Assembly (NCBI RefSeq): GCF_033097525.1
Contig: NZ_CP109907.1
Span: forward strand, 5,704,001-5,768,000
DNA length: 64,000 nucleotides
Direction: 5' to 3'
Source: Sphingobacterium sp. UGAL515B_05
GTDB taxonomy: Bacteria; Bacteroidota; Bacteroidia; Sphingobacteriales; Sphingobacteriaceae
Shown: in pieces, positions 46,724 through 54,703 of the stretch
How positions within the stretch are numbered: the first letter of the stretch is position 1
How the letters are laid out: each line of letters starts with the position of its first letter
Program-made: the position numbers and the translations under genes
Notes under the pieces: generated by a model
What the model saw: the letters and a program-made list of their open reading frames with translations, nothing else
What the model was told of the DNA's origin: nothing
Database searches by the model: none

Positions 46724-47002
46724 ATGCGTAATATCTTTTTAATCTTGATAACGGTTATCATCACAGTGATGTGTGTCAAAAATCCGCAATCGGTGCAGCT
46801 CAATTTTCTTGGGGAATCACAAGTGGCATTATGGAAGCTATTATTGGCCTTTTTTATTGCGGGAATTGTATTTGTATCCCTATTGAAAATCGGAAAAAAG
46901 AAACAACGGGCGTATGAAGAGGAAGAAATAGACGAATCGGAAGAAGAAAACAGCGACAGAAAGTCCCAATTATCGGATGAAGACCGGAAATTTCTTTCCT
47001 AA
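46724..47002 (+). CDS. LapA-like (DUF1049) small membrane protein
   Basis: A 92-residue protein with two helices (IFLILITVIITVMCVKNPQS, LWKLLLAFFIAGIVFVSLLK) separated by SVQLNFLGESQVALW, as in LapA/DUF1049 proteins, which in enterobacteria support lipopolysaccharide assembly. The C-terminal third is highly acidic (YEEEEIDESEEENSD). It is 55 nt downstream of the copper ATPase; a functional link is not indicated. The tRNA promoter follows. Confidence 0.7.
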   Translation: MRNIFLILITVIITVMCVKNPQSVQLNFLGESQVALWKLLLAFFIAGIVFVSLLKIGKKKQRAYEEEEIDESEEENSDRKSQLSDEDRKFLS

Positions 47003-47068
47003 ATAAAAAAATAAATCACTAAAAATGAAGCCCTAAACAGCCGTAGCGCATTTTTATCGCACAAATAC

Positions 47069-47099
47069 TTGCGTGGAATAGGGATTAACCCTATCTTTG
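47069..47099 (+). promoter_or_regulatory. promoter of tRNA-Lys
   Basis: TTG (47069-47071) and TATCTTTG (47092-47099) are 20 bp apart and match the Bacteroidota pattern. Transcription should begin about 38 nt before the mature tRNA. Confidence 0.75.
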
Positions 47100-47143
47100 C
47101 ATCACTTCAAACAAGGAACGGTAGTTCAAAAACAAAGAAGTAA

Positions 47144-47216
47144 GATTCCGTAGCTCAGCTGGTAGAGCAATACACTTTTAATGTATGGGTCCTGGGTTCG
47201 AATCCCAGCGGGATCA
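47144..47216 (+). tRNA. tRNA-Lys(UUU)
   Basis: All four stems fold: acceptor GATTCCG/CGGGATC with one G-U pair, D stem GCTC/GAGC, anticodon stem ATACA/TGTAT with loop CTTTTAA (anticodon TTT), T stem CTGGG/CCCAG with loop TTCGAAT. The 73 nt end at the discriminator A; CCA is not encoded. Its 3' half is the attachment site of the integrated element: the integrase gene converges on it and overlaps it on the opposite strand to 47155. The copy appears intact, so function was restored on integration. Confidence 0.97.
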
Positions 47217-48780
47217 CTCTATGGTCATCAGGATTTTCTAAATTCTGATGACTTTTTTTTTGCTCTACTAATCCACTCTTACTCAGCTTAATAAGATTAA
47301 GAAATGCATTCGATTTAGGGGTTCGAAAACCTCTGCCGTCAAACTCAAGTTTTTGGTAATAAATTGAACTCGCAATCTTCCGTTTGTCATCTAATGTGCC
47401 CTCAACATATCTCTGCGCTAAATTGGATATACCTTCTAATGCCAAAGACAGTTTGCCTGGAATATCTTGATCCTTTCCTGCTTTAACAAGTCCTTTCAAG
47501 TTTTCCTCGAGTTCTTCTAGTTTCTGTTTACACTCTCTTTTAACTTCATTGTAATCATCCTCATCAAGCCTATCGGTTAAAAAAAGATCTCTGGCTTTTG
47601 CAAGCTTTTGGTTGATTTTGTCAATTTCCGCCGTTACTGATTTTCTTTCATCGTCTATATTGCCACAATACTTTTTGTAATTCTTTAAAAGAGCTATTTT
47701 TAGTAGGTCTTTATATTCAGGTAGAATTTCATAACCTCTGAGATTTTCGACAAATTTCTCATTTACAACATCAGAGTTATGTCTGAATCCACATTTAGAA
47801 TTGCAGTGATAATAACTATAGTGTTTGGTATTTCCTTTTGACGTACTTGCCGTCAATGTACTCCCGCAGCGAGGACAGATTAACAGCCCTCGTAACGGAA
47901 AGCTTTCGTTATTTAAAACTTTACTTTCTCCCACTTCAGCCCTACTCTTCCGACTCTTACCTTCCAAAACCCGCTGAACCTTCTCAAATAATTCTTCGGT
48001 AATTAATGGTACATGTTTTCCTTTGACATAATGAGCAGCTTCATTCTCAAATTCAGCAATAAAGACCTTTCCCACGTATACAGGATTTCGGATCGCCACC
48101 ATAAAAGCATTTCGGGTCAAATTTTTACCCTGTCTCTTATTCATGAGGACTCGAATGTGCTCAGAAGGCAGTTCGCCTTTCGCTATTTCCTCAAATGCCC
48201 ATATTATATTATCTGCCTCTGGATGTAAAACACCAATATATTTCCTGCCATCCTCCGTACATCTGTTTATATAGCCATATGGAGGTGTCCCCATAATCCT
48301 GCCCTCTTTTCTCGCTCTCCTCATTCCATAAAATACATTTAAGGCCCTCCTATCATTTTCAACTTCTGGAGTTGAGAGGTATATAGCCAATACGATTTTG
48401 TTCTCTGGGATTTTGAGATCTAATGGCTGCTCTATTGCTTGAGGTTCTACTTGTAAACTATCCAAAACACTGATCATATGATATGCGTCCCCGGCGTTTC
48501 TACTAAACCGATCCCATTTAGTAAATAGGATCAAGCGTGGCTCGCGATCTTTCTTGCTTCTTTTCTTCAAATTTTTCAGATAAGCGCTCCATTCAGGCCG
48601 TTCAAAATTTTTGGCAGAATGATCCTCAAATATTATATTCTCGACTGCAATACCATATTTTGCACAGTAGCTCTTTAGCCGTTCCGCTTGATCACGCTGT
48701 GAATAACCTTTATCGGCCTGTTCATCAGTTGATACTCGAATGTAGAGATCAGCAATTTTGCTGCTATAGTTCTTTTTCAT
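47155..48780 (-). CDS. large serine recombinase (integrase) of the island
   Basis: A 541-residue site-specific integrase. The N-terminal resolvase domain (about 10-155) opens LYIRVSTDEQADKGYSQRDQ with the nucleophile Ser; ILFTKWDRFSRNAGDAYHMI follows. The recombinase domain (about 165-290) contains PPYGYINRCTEDGRKYI and NPVYVGKVFI. A zinc ribbon (LLICPRCGSTL ... YYHCNSKCGF) and coiled coil follow. The last residues IPLGFEPRTHTLKVYCSTS are the antisense of the tRNA gene and the stop codon is inside the D arm. The protein therefore ends in host sequence when integrated, and its C-terminus may differ in the excised circle. Large serine integrases normally act without a partner, although some need a directionality factor; none is visible. 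Confidence 0.92.
   Translation of the reverse strand: MKKNYSSKIADLYIRVSTDEQADKGYSQRDQAERLKSYCAKYGIAVENIIFEDHSAKNFERPEWSAYLKNLKKRSKKDREPRLILFTKWDRFSRNAGDAYHMISVLDSLQVEPQAIEQPLDLKIPENKIVLAIYLSTPEVENDRRALNVFYGMRRARKEGRIMGTPPYGYINRCTEDGRKYIGVLHPEADNIIWAFEEIAKGELPSEHIRVLMNKRQGKNLTRNAFMVAIRNPVYVGKVFIAEFENEAAHYVKGKHVPLITEELFEKVQRVLEGKSRKSRAEVGESKVLNNESFPLRGLLICPRCGSTLTASTSKGNTKHYSYYHCNSKCGFRHNSDVVNEKFVENLRGYEILPEYKDLLKIALLKNYKKYCGNIDDERKSVTAEIDKINQKLAKARDLFLTDRLDEDDYNEVKRECKQKLEELEENLKGLVKAGKDQDIPGKLSLALEGISNLAQRYVEGTLDDKRKIASSIYYQKLEFDGRGFRTPKSNAFLNLIKLSKSGLVEQKKSHQNLENPDDHRVIPLGFEPRTHTLKVYCSTS
47224..47261 (+). terminator. intrinsic terminator of tRNA-Lys, inside the integrase gene
   Basis: A 13-bp stem (GTCATCAGGATTT / AAATTCTGATGAC, one G-U pair) with a 3-nt loop is followed by nine T's. 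It lies 7 nt after the tRNA, on element DNA, and overlaps the integrase codons near KKSHQNLENPDDH on the other strand. Confidence 0.9.
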
Positions 48781-48999
48781 AGTAGTAAATTTAACTTTGA
48801 ATATTTTTTAGGAATTAACGTGAAAGGACTGCGGTCCTCCTCCTCATAGGACGGAAATCTGAAATGTAATTCAGCTGTCCCAAATAACTTAGTCTTTCTC
48901 ATTGGAAATAATTTATAATTTTGGCTCTCAGTTAAACCAGTAAGCTGAATGCTAATATTTTATCAACACGAAGAATACTACAAAATTACAAAAAATAGA

Positions 49000-49263
49000 T
49001 TATTCGGGGGAGAAGTACTGTTTAATAGTGACCCTTGTAAGCATATGTAAAAAATCAAGCATTTCGGCAGCTTCTTCTTCAGTAACTTTCTTACCGGTCT
49101 TGCGTACAGCCTCCATAAACTCGTCTAGGGAAATTTCTTCGAGCTCAATAAAAGAGGATTGCTTCAACATTTCAAGGTTGAACTTTTTGCCTGGCTTGGA
49201 AGTTCCATATTTTTTCATACTAGCTGACACCTTACTGGTAAAGCTATCTTGATATTTTCTCAA
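49000..49263 (-). CDS. small charged protein, unknown
   Basis: An 87-residue protein (MRKYQDSFTSKVSASMKKYG ... EEISLDEFMEAVRKTGKKVT, EEEAAEMLDFLHMLTRVTIK), mostly helical and highly charged. I recognise no family. It lies between the integrase and the CBASS operon and reads leftward, away from CBASS. Small proteins of this type in islands often act as regulators or directionality factors, but there is no visible DNA-binding motif to support this. Confidence 0.5.
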   Translation of the reverse strand: MRKYQDSFTSKVSASMKKYGTSKPGKKFNLEMLKQSSFIELEEISLDEFMEAVRKTGKKVTEEEAAEMLDFLHMLTRVTIKQYFSPE

Positions 49264-49606
49264 AGAACCAACAATGGAAAAAAAGTGACTAACTTTTCCT
49301 ACCGTTTCCTATAAATATTTGCATTCATTTCATTACGGCAAACCGTAAATGTTTTAAAATTCATTTTGCTACGTTAGCATATAATAAAAATTTGTAATAA
49401 CATCAGGTACTTGCATCTATTTTCTTTTACTTATTAAGGTCAATCTTTTTTAACTGACATAATGACCTTAAGAGTTGGATAACCTAACGCTAAGGTTAAG
49501 TAAAATGCCAAAGATCAGGTCAAAGAATTTCTTGTAAACGGGACAATTTGTCGCCAAACAGTTTAGGGCATAATTACTGTGATCTAAAATTAAAAATTAT
49601 AAACAT
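49264..49606. promoter_or_regulatory. divergent promoter region of the CBASS operon
   Basis: A 343-bp AT-rich gap with no gene. It contains the nested inverted repeats at 49434-49498. No exact TAnnTTTG box is found. Confidence 0.4.
49434..49498. promoter_or_regulatory. nested inverted repeats, operator candidate for CBASS
   Basis: TTAAGGTCA (49434-49442) and TGACCTTAA (49463-49471) form a perfect 9-bp inverted repeat with a 20-bp spacer. Twelve bases on, TAACCT (49480-49485) and AGGTTA (49493-49498) form a second, shorter pair sharing the AGGT core. They sit 110-170 bp before the first CBASS gene. No CapW- or CapH-type regulator gene is seen. Confidence 0.4.
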
Positions 49607-51133
49607 ATGGCAACCAGTGTAATTGCAAGACAGAGCGGTGACGACTTCCAATCAAAATTTTTTTGGCTAAAAGCGTGTGGATTGAATCTTCCACATACAT
49701 GCATCAAAAAAGTTGCTTGGGAAATGGACTCTACGTTTGGATTTGATGACGTAGTGGTATATTATGACCCCTCTACCAAAGAATCAGGGTATGATGTGAC
49801 AGAAGAATATTATCAAGTAAAATTTCATGTCGACCACAGGAGAGCATTTACATGCGAGGCGTTAATGGACCCTTCATTTATTGGAAATACCACGGAATCT
49901 ATCTTGCAGAGATTGCACAAAAATTATAATAATGATCCTTCCACTTTTGCTTCAAAACGGTACAATATCGTTAACACCTGGGGTTTAGACCATAATGATG
50001 ATCTACCCAAATTACTTGGAAATAATGGTGGCATTCGTCTCGATATTTTATTTAAAAACGGTCCGAGATCGGCCAATGGTAAAATAAGGGAAGCTTGGAA
50101 AGCTCACCTCCAAATTGACAACGATGAAGCCTTAAGAGATATTTTAGCGCCCTTGAGAATAATGCATAGTTTTGGGGATGAACGAAACGTAAAGGATCAG
50201 CTAAATTCTAATCTGTTACTATCAGGTTTAAGGCCCATCCCCGCCGATCAGCACTCCAGCAAATATAATGACCTAATACAAAAATTGCACGCTTCGGGCA
50301 AAAATGTCTTTACTAAAGATGAGCTTTTCGATATTTTGAAAGCTGAGGATCTTTATATTGGTAAAGCTGCTGATGAGGAAAACTTCTTTAAAGTCGGTGT
50401 ACGAAGTTTTACAAAAGGTGCAGAAAATTTGCAAAATGAAGTTGATCAGTTAACCTGTTTTCTTCACTGCTTTTCGAGCAGATTTATTTTGGAAGAATAT
50501 GCGGGAATGGAATTCATTAATGCAGAAATAAAAGCAATCGCAGCGAAAATAATAGAAAATAAAAAACCTGTCCTATTACACTTGGATACCCATTTGTCAC
50601 TTGCAACTCTTTTAGGAGCGGAGCTCAATCCTAAATATGGTGTTCCAGAAATTACGCTGGTGCAAAAAACGTTCAATGGTAAGATGCTATGGAAAGCCGA
50701 TACACAAATAGCATCAGCACACATGGGTCCCTTTTGGACAATTACTGAAGAACAACACCATTCTCACGGTGACGAAACTGTCTTGTCAATTAACGTAACA
50801 CATAATATCATCGAAGATGTAAATGCATTCGTTGAAGAAAATCTCATCAACGTAAGAACATGTATTCACGCAACCATACTGCCAAAAATTGGTGCTACTT
50901 CATTGATTGATGCCAATCACGCAGTTTCAGCACTCGAAGAGCTGATAAATAATATGAGAACGATAAAACGCAAATCCTCAGCGATGGGAAAAGTTCATGT
51001 ATTTATTGCTGCACCAAATGCCATGGCTTTCTATCTTGGTCAGAAAATCAGCCTGCTTGGAAAATCGGCGCTATATGAATTCGACTTTGAACAACAACGA
51101 AATGGTGGCTATCATGCTATTTTGGAAATATAA
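49607..51133 (+). CDS. cap4: CBASS effector: nuclease-SAVED protein, Cap4-like
   Basis: A 508-residue effector that should cut double-stranded DNA on binding a cyclic nucleotide. The N-terminal domain (about 1-200) has the Cap4 nuclease (DUF4297-type) form: ARQSGDDFQSKFFWLKACGL, the acidic FGFDDVVVYYD (Asp47/48) and YYQVKFH (Gln70-x-Lys72), the restriction-like D...QxK triad. The C-terminal part (about 290-508) is a SAVED sensor, seen best at MGKVHVFIAAPNAMAFYLGQ. It opens the four-gene operon, 20 nt before the cyclase. In studied Cap4 systems ligand binding makes the protein oligomerise and degrade DNA indiscriminately, killing the infected cell. The family call is firm; the exact ligand is unknown. 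Confidence 0.88.
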   Translation: MATSVIARQSGDDFQSKFFWLKACGLNLPHTCIKKVAWEMDSTFGFDDVVVYYDPSTKESGYDVTEEYYQVKFHVDHRRAFTCEALMDPSFIGNTTESILQRLHKNYNNDPSTFASKRYNIVNTWGLDHNDDLPKLLGNNGGIRLDILFKNGPRSANGKIREAWKAHLQIDNDEALRDILAPLRIMHSFGDERNVKDQLNSNLLLSGLRPIPADQHSSKYNDLIQKLHASGKNVFTKDELFDILKAEDLYIGKAADEENFFKVGVRSFTKGAENLQNEVDQLTCFLHCFSSRFILEEYAGMEFINAEIKAIAAKIIENKKPVLLHLDTHLSLATLLGAELNPKYGVPEITLVQKTFNGKMLWKADTQIASAHMGPFWTITEEQHHSHGDETVLSINVTHNIIEDVNAFVEENLINVRTCIHATILPKIGATSLIDANHAVSALEELINNMRTIKRKSSAMGKVHVFIAAPNAMAFYLGQKISLLGKSALYEFDFEQQRNGGYHAILEI

Positions 51134-51153
51134 TAACTTAATACTAAATCTAA

Positions 51154-52299
51154 ATGAAAATTAATTCGTACTTCAATGACTTTTTGTCAAATATAAGACT
51201 AACATCCTCTCAAAAAGAGGATTTAAAAAGAGGACATAAGACATTACGGGATCGTCTTGCGGCCGATGATGATCTTAAGGATATCATCATTTCAACATTC
51301 CTTCAGGGTAGTTACAGAAGATCTACAGCAGTCAGACCTTTAAATGGTAAACGTGCAGATGTTGATGTGATAGTAGTTACTAACCTGAATAGAAATGAAA
51401 TTACACCTCAACAGGCCATTGAAAAATTTATCCCTTTCGTAGAAAAACACTATAAGGGAAAGTACGAGATTCAGGGTCGATCGATTGGAATTGAACTATC
51501 TTACGTTGATCTGGATATCGTAATAACTTCTGCTCCCTCTGAATCGGATAAAGAATTACTAAAATCAAGCAGTGTGACGTCAAGTTTAATGCTTGAAGAT
51601 TTTACAAACGATTATGAATGGCGCCTGACAAAAGGATGGAGCGATCCCGATCCTATGAAAGCTTTTAACTTTTTGGCAGAATCCGTAAAAAATCAAGCCG
51701 AGTGGAAAATGGAACCTTTATGGATACCGGACAGTGAAGCTGATTCATGGGACCAGACTCATCCGCTAGAGCAGATACGTTGGACTAGAGACAAGAACAA
51801 AAATACAAATAAGCATTTTGTAAATATTGTTAAAGCACTAAAATGGTGGAGGACTTTGAAACTAACTGACCTGAAATACCCAAAAGGATACCCCATTGAA
51901 CATATGGTCGGTGACTGCTGTCCTGATGGAGTCACTTCTGTTGCTGAAGGTGTTTACATGACACTGCAGGGAATAGTTGACAACTACAGTTCAGAGAGAT
52001 TATTGAGGGCCACTCCTATTCTTCCTGACCGAGGTGTGCCAGAACACAATGTTTGGAAAAGGGTTTCCAATGATGATTTTACTTCATTTTATGATTCTGT
52101 AGAGGAATATGCAGCCCTGGCCAAGGAGGCATTAGAGGCTGAAACTTTAAAGGAGCAAGTAGAAAAATGGAAAGAATTCTTTGGTGATAAATTTCCATCT
52201 TATGATGGCGACGAGACCAAAAATACGCTGTCCTCGGGTTCAGCTGGATTCACAACAAGAAAAGAAAATACAGATGCTGGACCAGGTAGATTCGCATAA
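51154..52299 (+). CDS. CD-NTase (cGAS/DncV-like nucleotidyltransferase), CBASS cyclase
   Basis: A 381-residue nucleotidyltransferase that makes the cyclic oligonucleotide alarm signal in infected cells. The active site is intact: GSYRRST (Gly52-Ser53), ADVDVIVV (Asp69, Asp71) and YVDLDIVIT (Asp119/121). The substrate-binding helical domain includes DQTHPLEQIRWTRDKNKNTN, KHFVNIVKALKWWR and the GKPIEH-like YPKGYPIEHMVGD. The pairing with a nuclease-SAVED effector suggests clade D-type (CdnD) chemistry, i.e. a cyclic trinucleotide; this is inference. The C-terminus is a flexible tail ending ENTDAGPGRFA, the part Cap2 should attach to target proteins. The last 26 nt overlap the cap2 start. Confidence 0.9.
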   Translation: MKINSYFNDFLSNIRLTSSQKEDLKRGHKTLRDRLAADDDLKDIIISTFLQGSYRRSTAVRPLNGKRADVDVIVVTNLNRNEITPQQAIEKFIPFVEKHYKGKYEIQGRSIGIELSYVDLDIVITSAPSESDKELLKSSSVTSSLMLEDFTNDYEWRLTKGWSDPDPMKAFNFLAESVKNQAEWKMEPLWIPDSEADSWDQTHPLEQIRWTRDKNKNTNKHFVNIVKALKWWRTLKLTDLKYPKGYPIEHMVGDCCPDGVTSVAEGVYMTLQGIVDNYSSERLLRATPILPDRGVPEHNVWKRVSNDDFTSFYDSVEEYAALAKEALEAETLKEQVEKWKEFFGDKFPSYDGDETKNTLSSGSAGFTTRKENTDAGPGRFA

Positions 52300-54088
52300 T
52301 TCGGAGCCTACCGAAATATTAAAAGCCGCTCGTAGGAAACTGGAGGATATTGAAGGTTACCAAATGCTAGAGGATCTGGCTTGGGATCACTTTGCAAAAA
52401 AGTGGAAACTGACCTTTAAAATATCAATTGAAAGCTCAAACCAAGACTTAGTGCCAAACGAAACCGTTTGGCATGTTTTACTTGACCACAATTATCCCAA
52501 AGGAAACATTTTAGTAATGCCTGACGGAAAAGATGGTATTACGAGCACCTTTCAGCATCAGGATTTTAATCATATCATTAAAGACAGGCCATGGTCCAGT
52601 GGTAAATTATGTCTGGATGAGAGTCAGGGAAGCTGGGGAAGAAAGCAATACCTTACCGAGCCAAAATTCGCAATATCAAGACTCTATTGGCATATTATAA
52701 GATGTCAAAGCTGGCTGGTCGCCGCCAGCAATGGTACTTTAGTTGAAGATGGCGATCCTTTTGAATTGCCAGCATTCCCACCAAGGCAGAAATATCAGCT
52801 TTTTTTTAACGAAAACAGGACTACATTTGAAAGCTGGTGTAAAACTGATCATAAGGACGGAACTCTCATTTATAAGCAATTGAGAAAGGATATTTATGCG
52901 GTCCTTCAATTCAAAAGCGACAATTTTAGCGTGGAGCAGAATTGGGGTAAATACATTACGGATAATCAAAACGGGCATCAGTACGGTATTTATATAGTTC
53001 TTGACAATATTCCTGTTATTAGCCCGTGGCAGATTCCCACTACTTTTGGAGAATTAATTGAGATATTAAATCTCCAAAAAATTGATATTTTAGCAACTCT
53101 TGTAAGACAAACACAGAATCTAAAGAAACAAGGTTTACATCCTAATATTGTTTTTTTAGGTTTTCCTGTAGCGGAGCGGATTGGACAGGACAATCATTTA
53201 ATGCATTGGTTTGCGTTCACATACCCACAATTACCAAAAGTAAAAGGATTTCGTCCGAATGCCCCCAGTTTGTCAAAACACCTTATCAAACTGGCAATTC
53301 AAGAGAATAAAAAAATAAATTGGATCAAAACGGATAACTGGAATCAGGAACAATTAACAAATAGAGGTAGGATGGCTAAAGATACCTCAGAAATGAAAGT
53401 TTTATTAATTGGCGCAGGATCTGTTGGCTCTATTTTCACACAATCGCTGGTAAGACTTGGTATGAACGATATTAAAGTAATCGATCCAGATACGGTAGTG
53501 GCAGGAAATTTATCGCGCCATTCTTTGACACTTGACTCCGTCGGTTTACCAAAAGCCGAAGCATTGTCAAATCATCTGAACAGCATATTCCCTTCTGTTT
53601 GTAGCACATATGAAAATTCGTCCCTTGAAGAGGCTGTGAGTCAAAATAAATTAATCTTATCAGATTTCGATATAATTATTGAAGCCACTGCGCAAGATTC
53701 TGTCCTTGCTTTTCTAAATGACAGTTTGGTCAATACAGAATGTTTTTTTGCATCCATATCAACAGGCTACATGGCAGACACTTTGTACCTCTATACAACT
53801 CGCCTCAACAGGGGTGAACAAAATTTTCTAAATGATTTCAATGCAAAAGCAAAAAAATGGTTAGAAATGGATGCAAAAAAGGTTAGCGGAGAAGAACAAC
53901 TAATCGAAGGGATAGGTTGTTGGCATCCCTTATTCCCTGCCAGATTAGATGACATACAAATGCTAGCCGGTGCTGCAGTAAAGGGTTTTGAAAAGGAGCT
54001 TGTTGATGGGGACAAACCTAAATTAACCGTGATCCAAAAACAATATAATAACGATACGTTTACAGGTATCCAAATATTTCAAGAATAA
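52274..54088 (+). CDS. cap2: Cap2: E2-E1 fusion protein of type II CBASS
   Basis: A 604-residue ubiquitin-transfer-like protein that joins the CD-NTase C-terminus to cell targets and so primes the cyclase. Residues 1-160 are the E2-like domain with active Cys113 in WSSGKLCLDESQGSWG. A linker domain follows, then the E1 adenylation domain from about residue 375 (VLLIGAGSVGSIFTQSLVRL, VIDPDTVVAGNLSRH) and the E1 Cys549 in GIGCWHPLFPARLDD. The start at 52274 (MLDQVDSHNSEP) is chosen because the upstream in-frame ATGs lie deep in the cyclase gene and give non-family residues. The overlap with the cyclase gene suggests translational coupling. Confidence 0.9.
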   Translation: MLDQVDSHNSEPTEILKAARRKLEDIEGYQMLEDLAWDHFAKKWKLTFKISIESSNQDLVPNETVWHVLLDHNYPKGNILVMPDGKDGITSTFQHQDFNHIIKDRPWSSGKLCLDESQGSWGRKQYLTEPKFAISRLYWHIIRCQSWLVAASNGTLVEDGDPFELPAFPPRQKYQLFFNENRTTFESWCKTDHKDGTLIYKQLRKDIYAVLQFKSDNFSVEQNWGKYITDNQNGHQYGIYIVLDNIPVISPWQIPTTFGELIEILNLQKIDILATLVRQTQNLKKQGLHPNIVFLGFPVAERIGQDNHLMHWFAFTYPQLPKVKGFRPNAPSLSKHLIKLAIQENKKINWIKTDNWNQEQLTNRGRMAKDTSEMKVLLIGAGSVGSIFTQSLVRLGMNDIKVIDPDTVVAGNLSRHSLTLDSVGLPKAEALSNHLNSIFPSVCSTYENSSLEEAVSQNKLILSDFDIIIEATAQDSVLAFLNDSLVNTECFFASISTGYMADTLYLYTTRLNRGEQNFLNDFNAKAKKWLEMDAKKVSGEEQLIEGIGCWHPLFPARLDDIQMLAGAAVKGFEKELVDGDKPKLTVIQKQYNNDTFTGIQIFQE

Positions 54089-54090
54089 CG

Positions 54091-54567
54091 ATGGTATATG
54101 CCAACATTGAGAATAACTTAAAAATTCATCTTTCAGAAGATTTACTTTTTGAATTACAAGCCTATTGTACCCAGTCCAAACATTTAGAGACCGGAGGAAT
54201 ATTAATTGGTCGGTATATCGACAATAATTGCTCCGCCCAAATTACGACTGTCATCGGACCTCCCAGCGATTCTAAACATGGAAGAACCACATTTGTCAGG
54301 GGAACAAAGGGATTAAAAAAGATATTTGACAGCAACTGGAAAAAAGGTCTGTACTACCTTGGAGAATGGCATTATCATCCGTATGCACTTCCGGATCCAA
54401 GCTTTCAGGATATCAACCAGATTAAGAATATATCCACAGATCGAAAATATCATTGTCCGGAACCATTGATGATCATCATAGGAATGGACGGCAAGAATTT
54501 CATAAACCGTATTTTTGCATCCTTAAAAGGCAGGAATCTGATTGAGTTTTATCCGATAGAAGAATAA
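54091..54567 (+). CDS. cap3: Cap3: JAB/JAMM isopeptidase of type II CBASS
   Basis: A 158-residue zinc protease that removes the CD-NTase from its targets, reversing Cap2. The JAMM motif is complete: Glu33 (HLETGGILIG), His94-x-His96, then Ser104 and Asp107, i.e. HxHx7SxxD in GEWHYHPYALPDPSFQDI. It starts 2 nt after the Cap2 stop and closes the operon. Length fits Cap3 and other bacterial Mov34/MPN/PAD-1 proteins. With cap2 it defines the system as type II. Confidence 0.92.
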   Translation: MVYANIENNLKIHLSEDLLFELQAYCTQSKHLETGGILIGRYIDNNCSAQITTVIGPPSDSKHGRTTFVRGTKGLKKIFDSNWKKGLYYLGEWHYHPYALPDPSFQDINQIKNISTDRKYHCPEPLMIIIGMDGKNFINRIFASLKGRNLIEFYPIEE

Positions 54568-54703
54568 CGACCTCAATTCCCTCAATCTATTGTCACTCAT
54601 CTGTCCATGTTCAGACTTTTTTAAATTCCTTTAAACATTACCAAATCACAAAAAAGAAAATTACTTTGAATTTTTTTCATGGCGCAATAGGGAAAAGGAC
54701 TTC

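Noticed and set aside
52375..52400. GGGATCACTTTG resembles the 3' end of tRNA-Lys and might be an attachment site copy.
   Set aside because: Only 8-9 bases match, it lies inside the conserved cap2 coding region, and no T-arm sequence precedes it.
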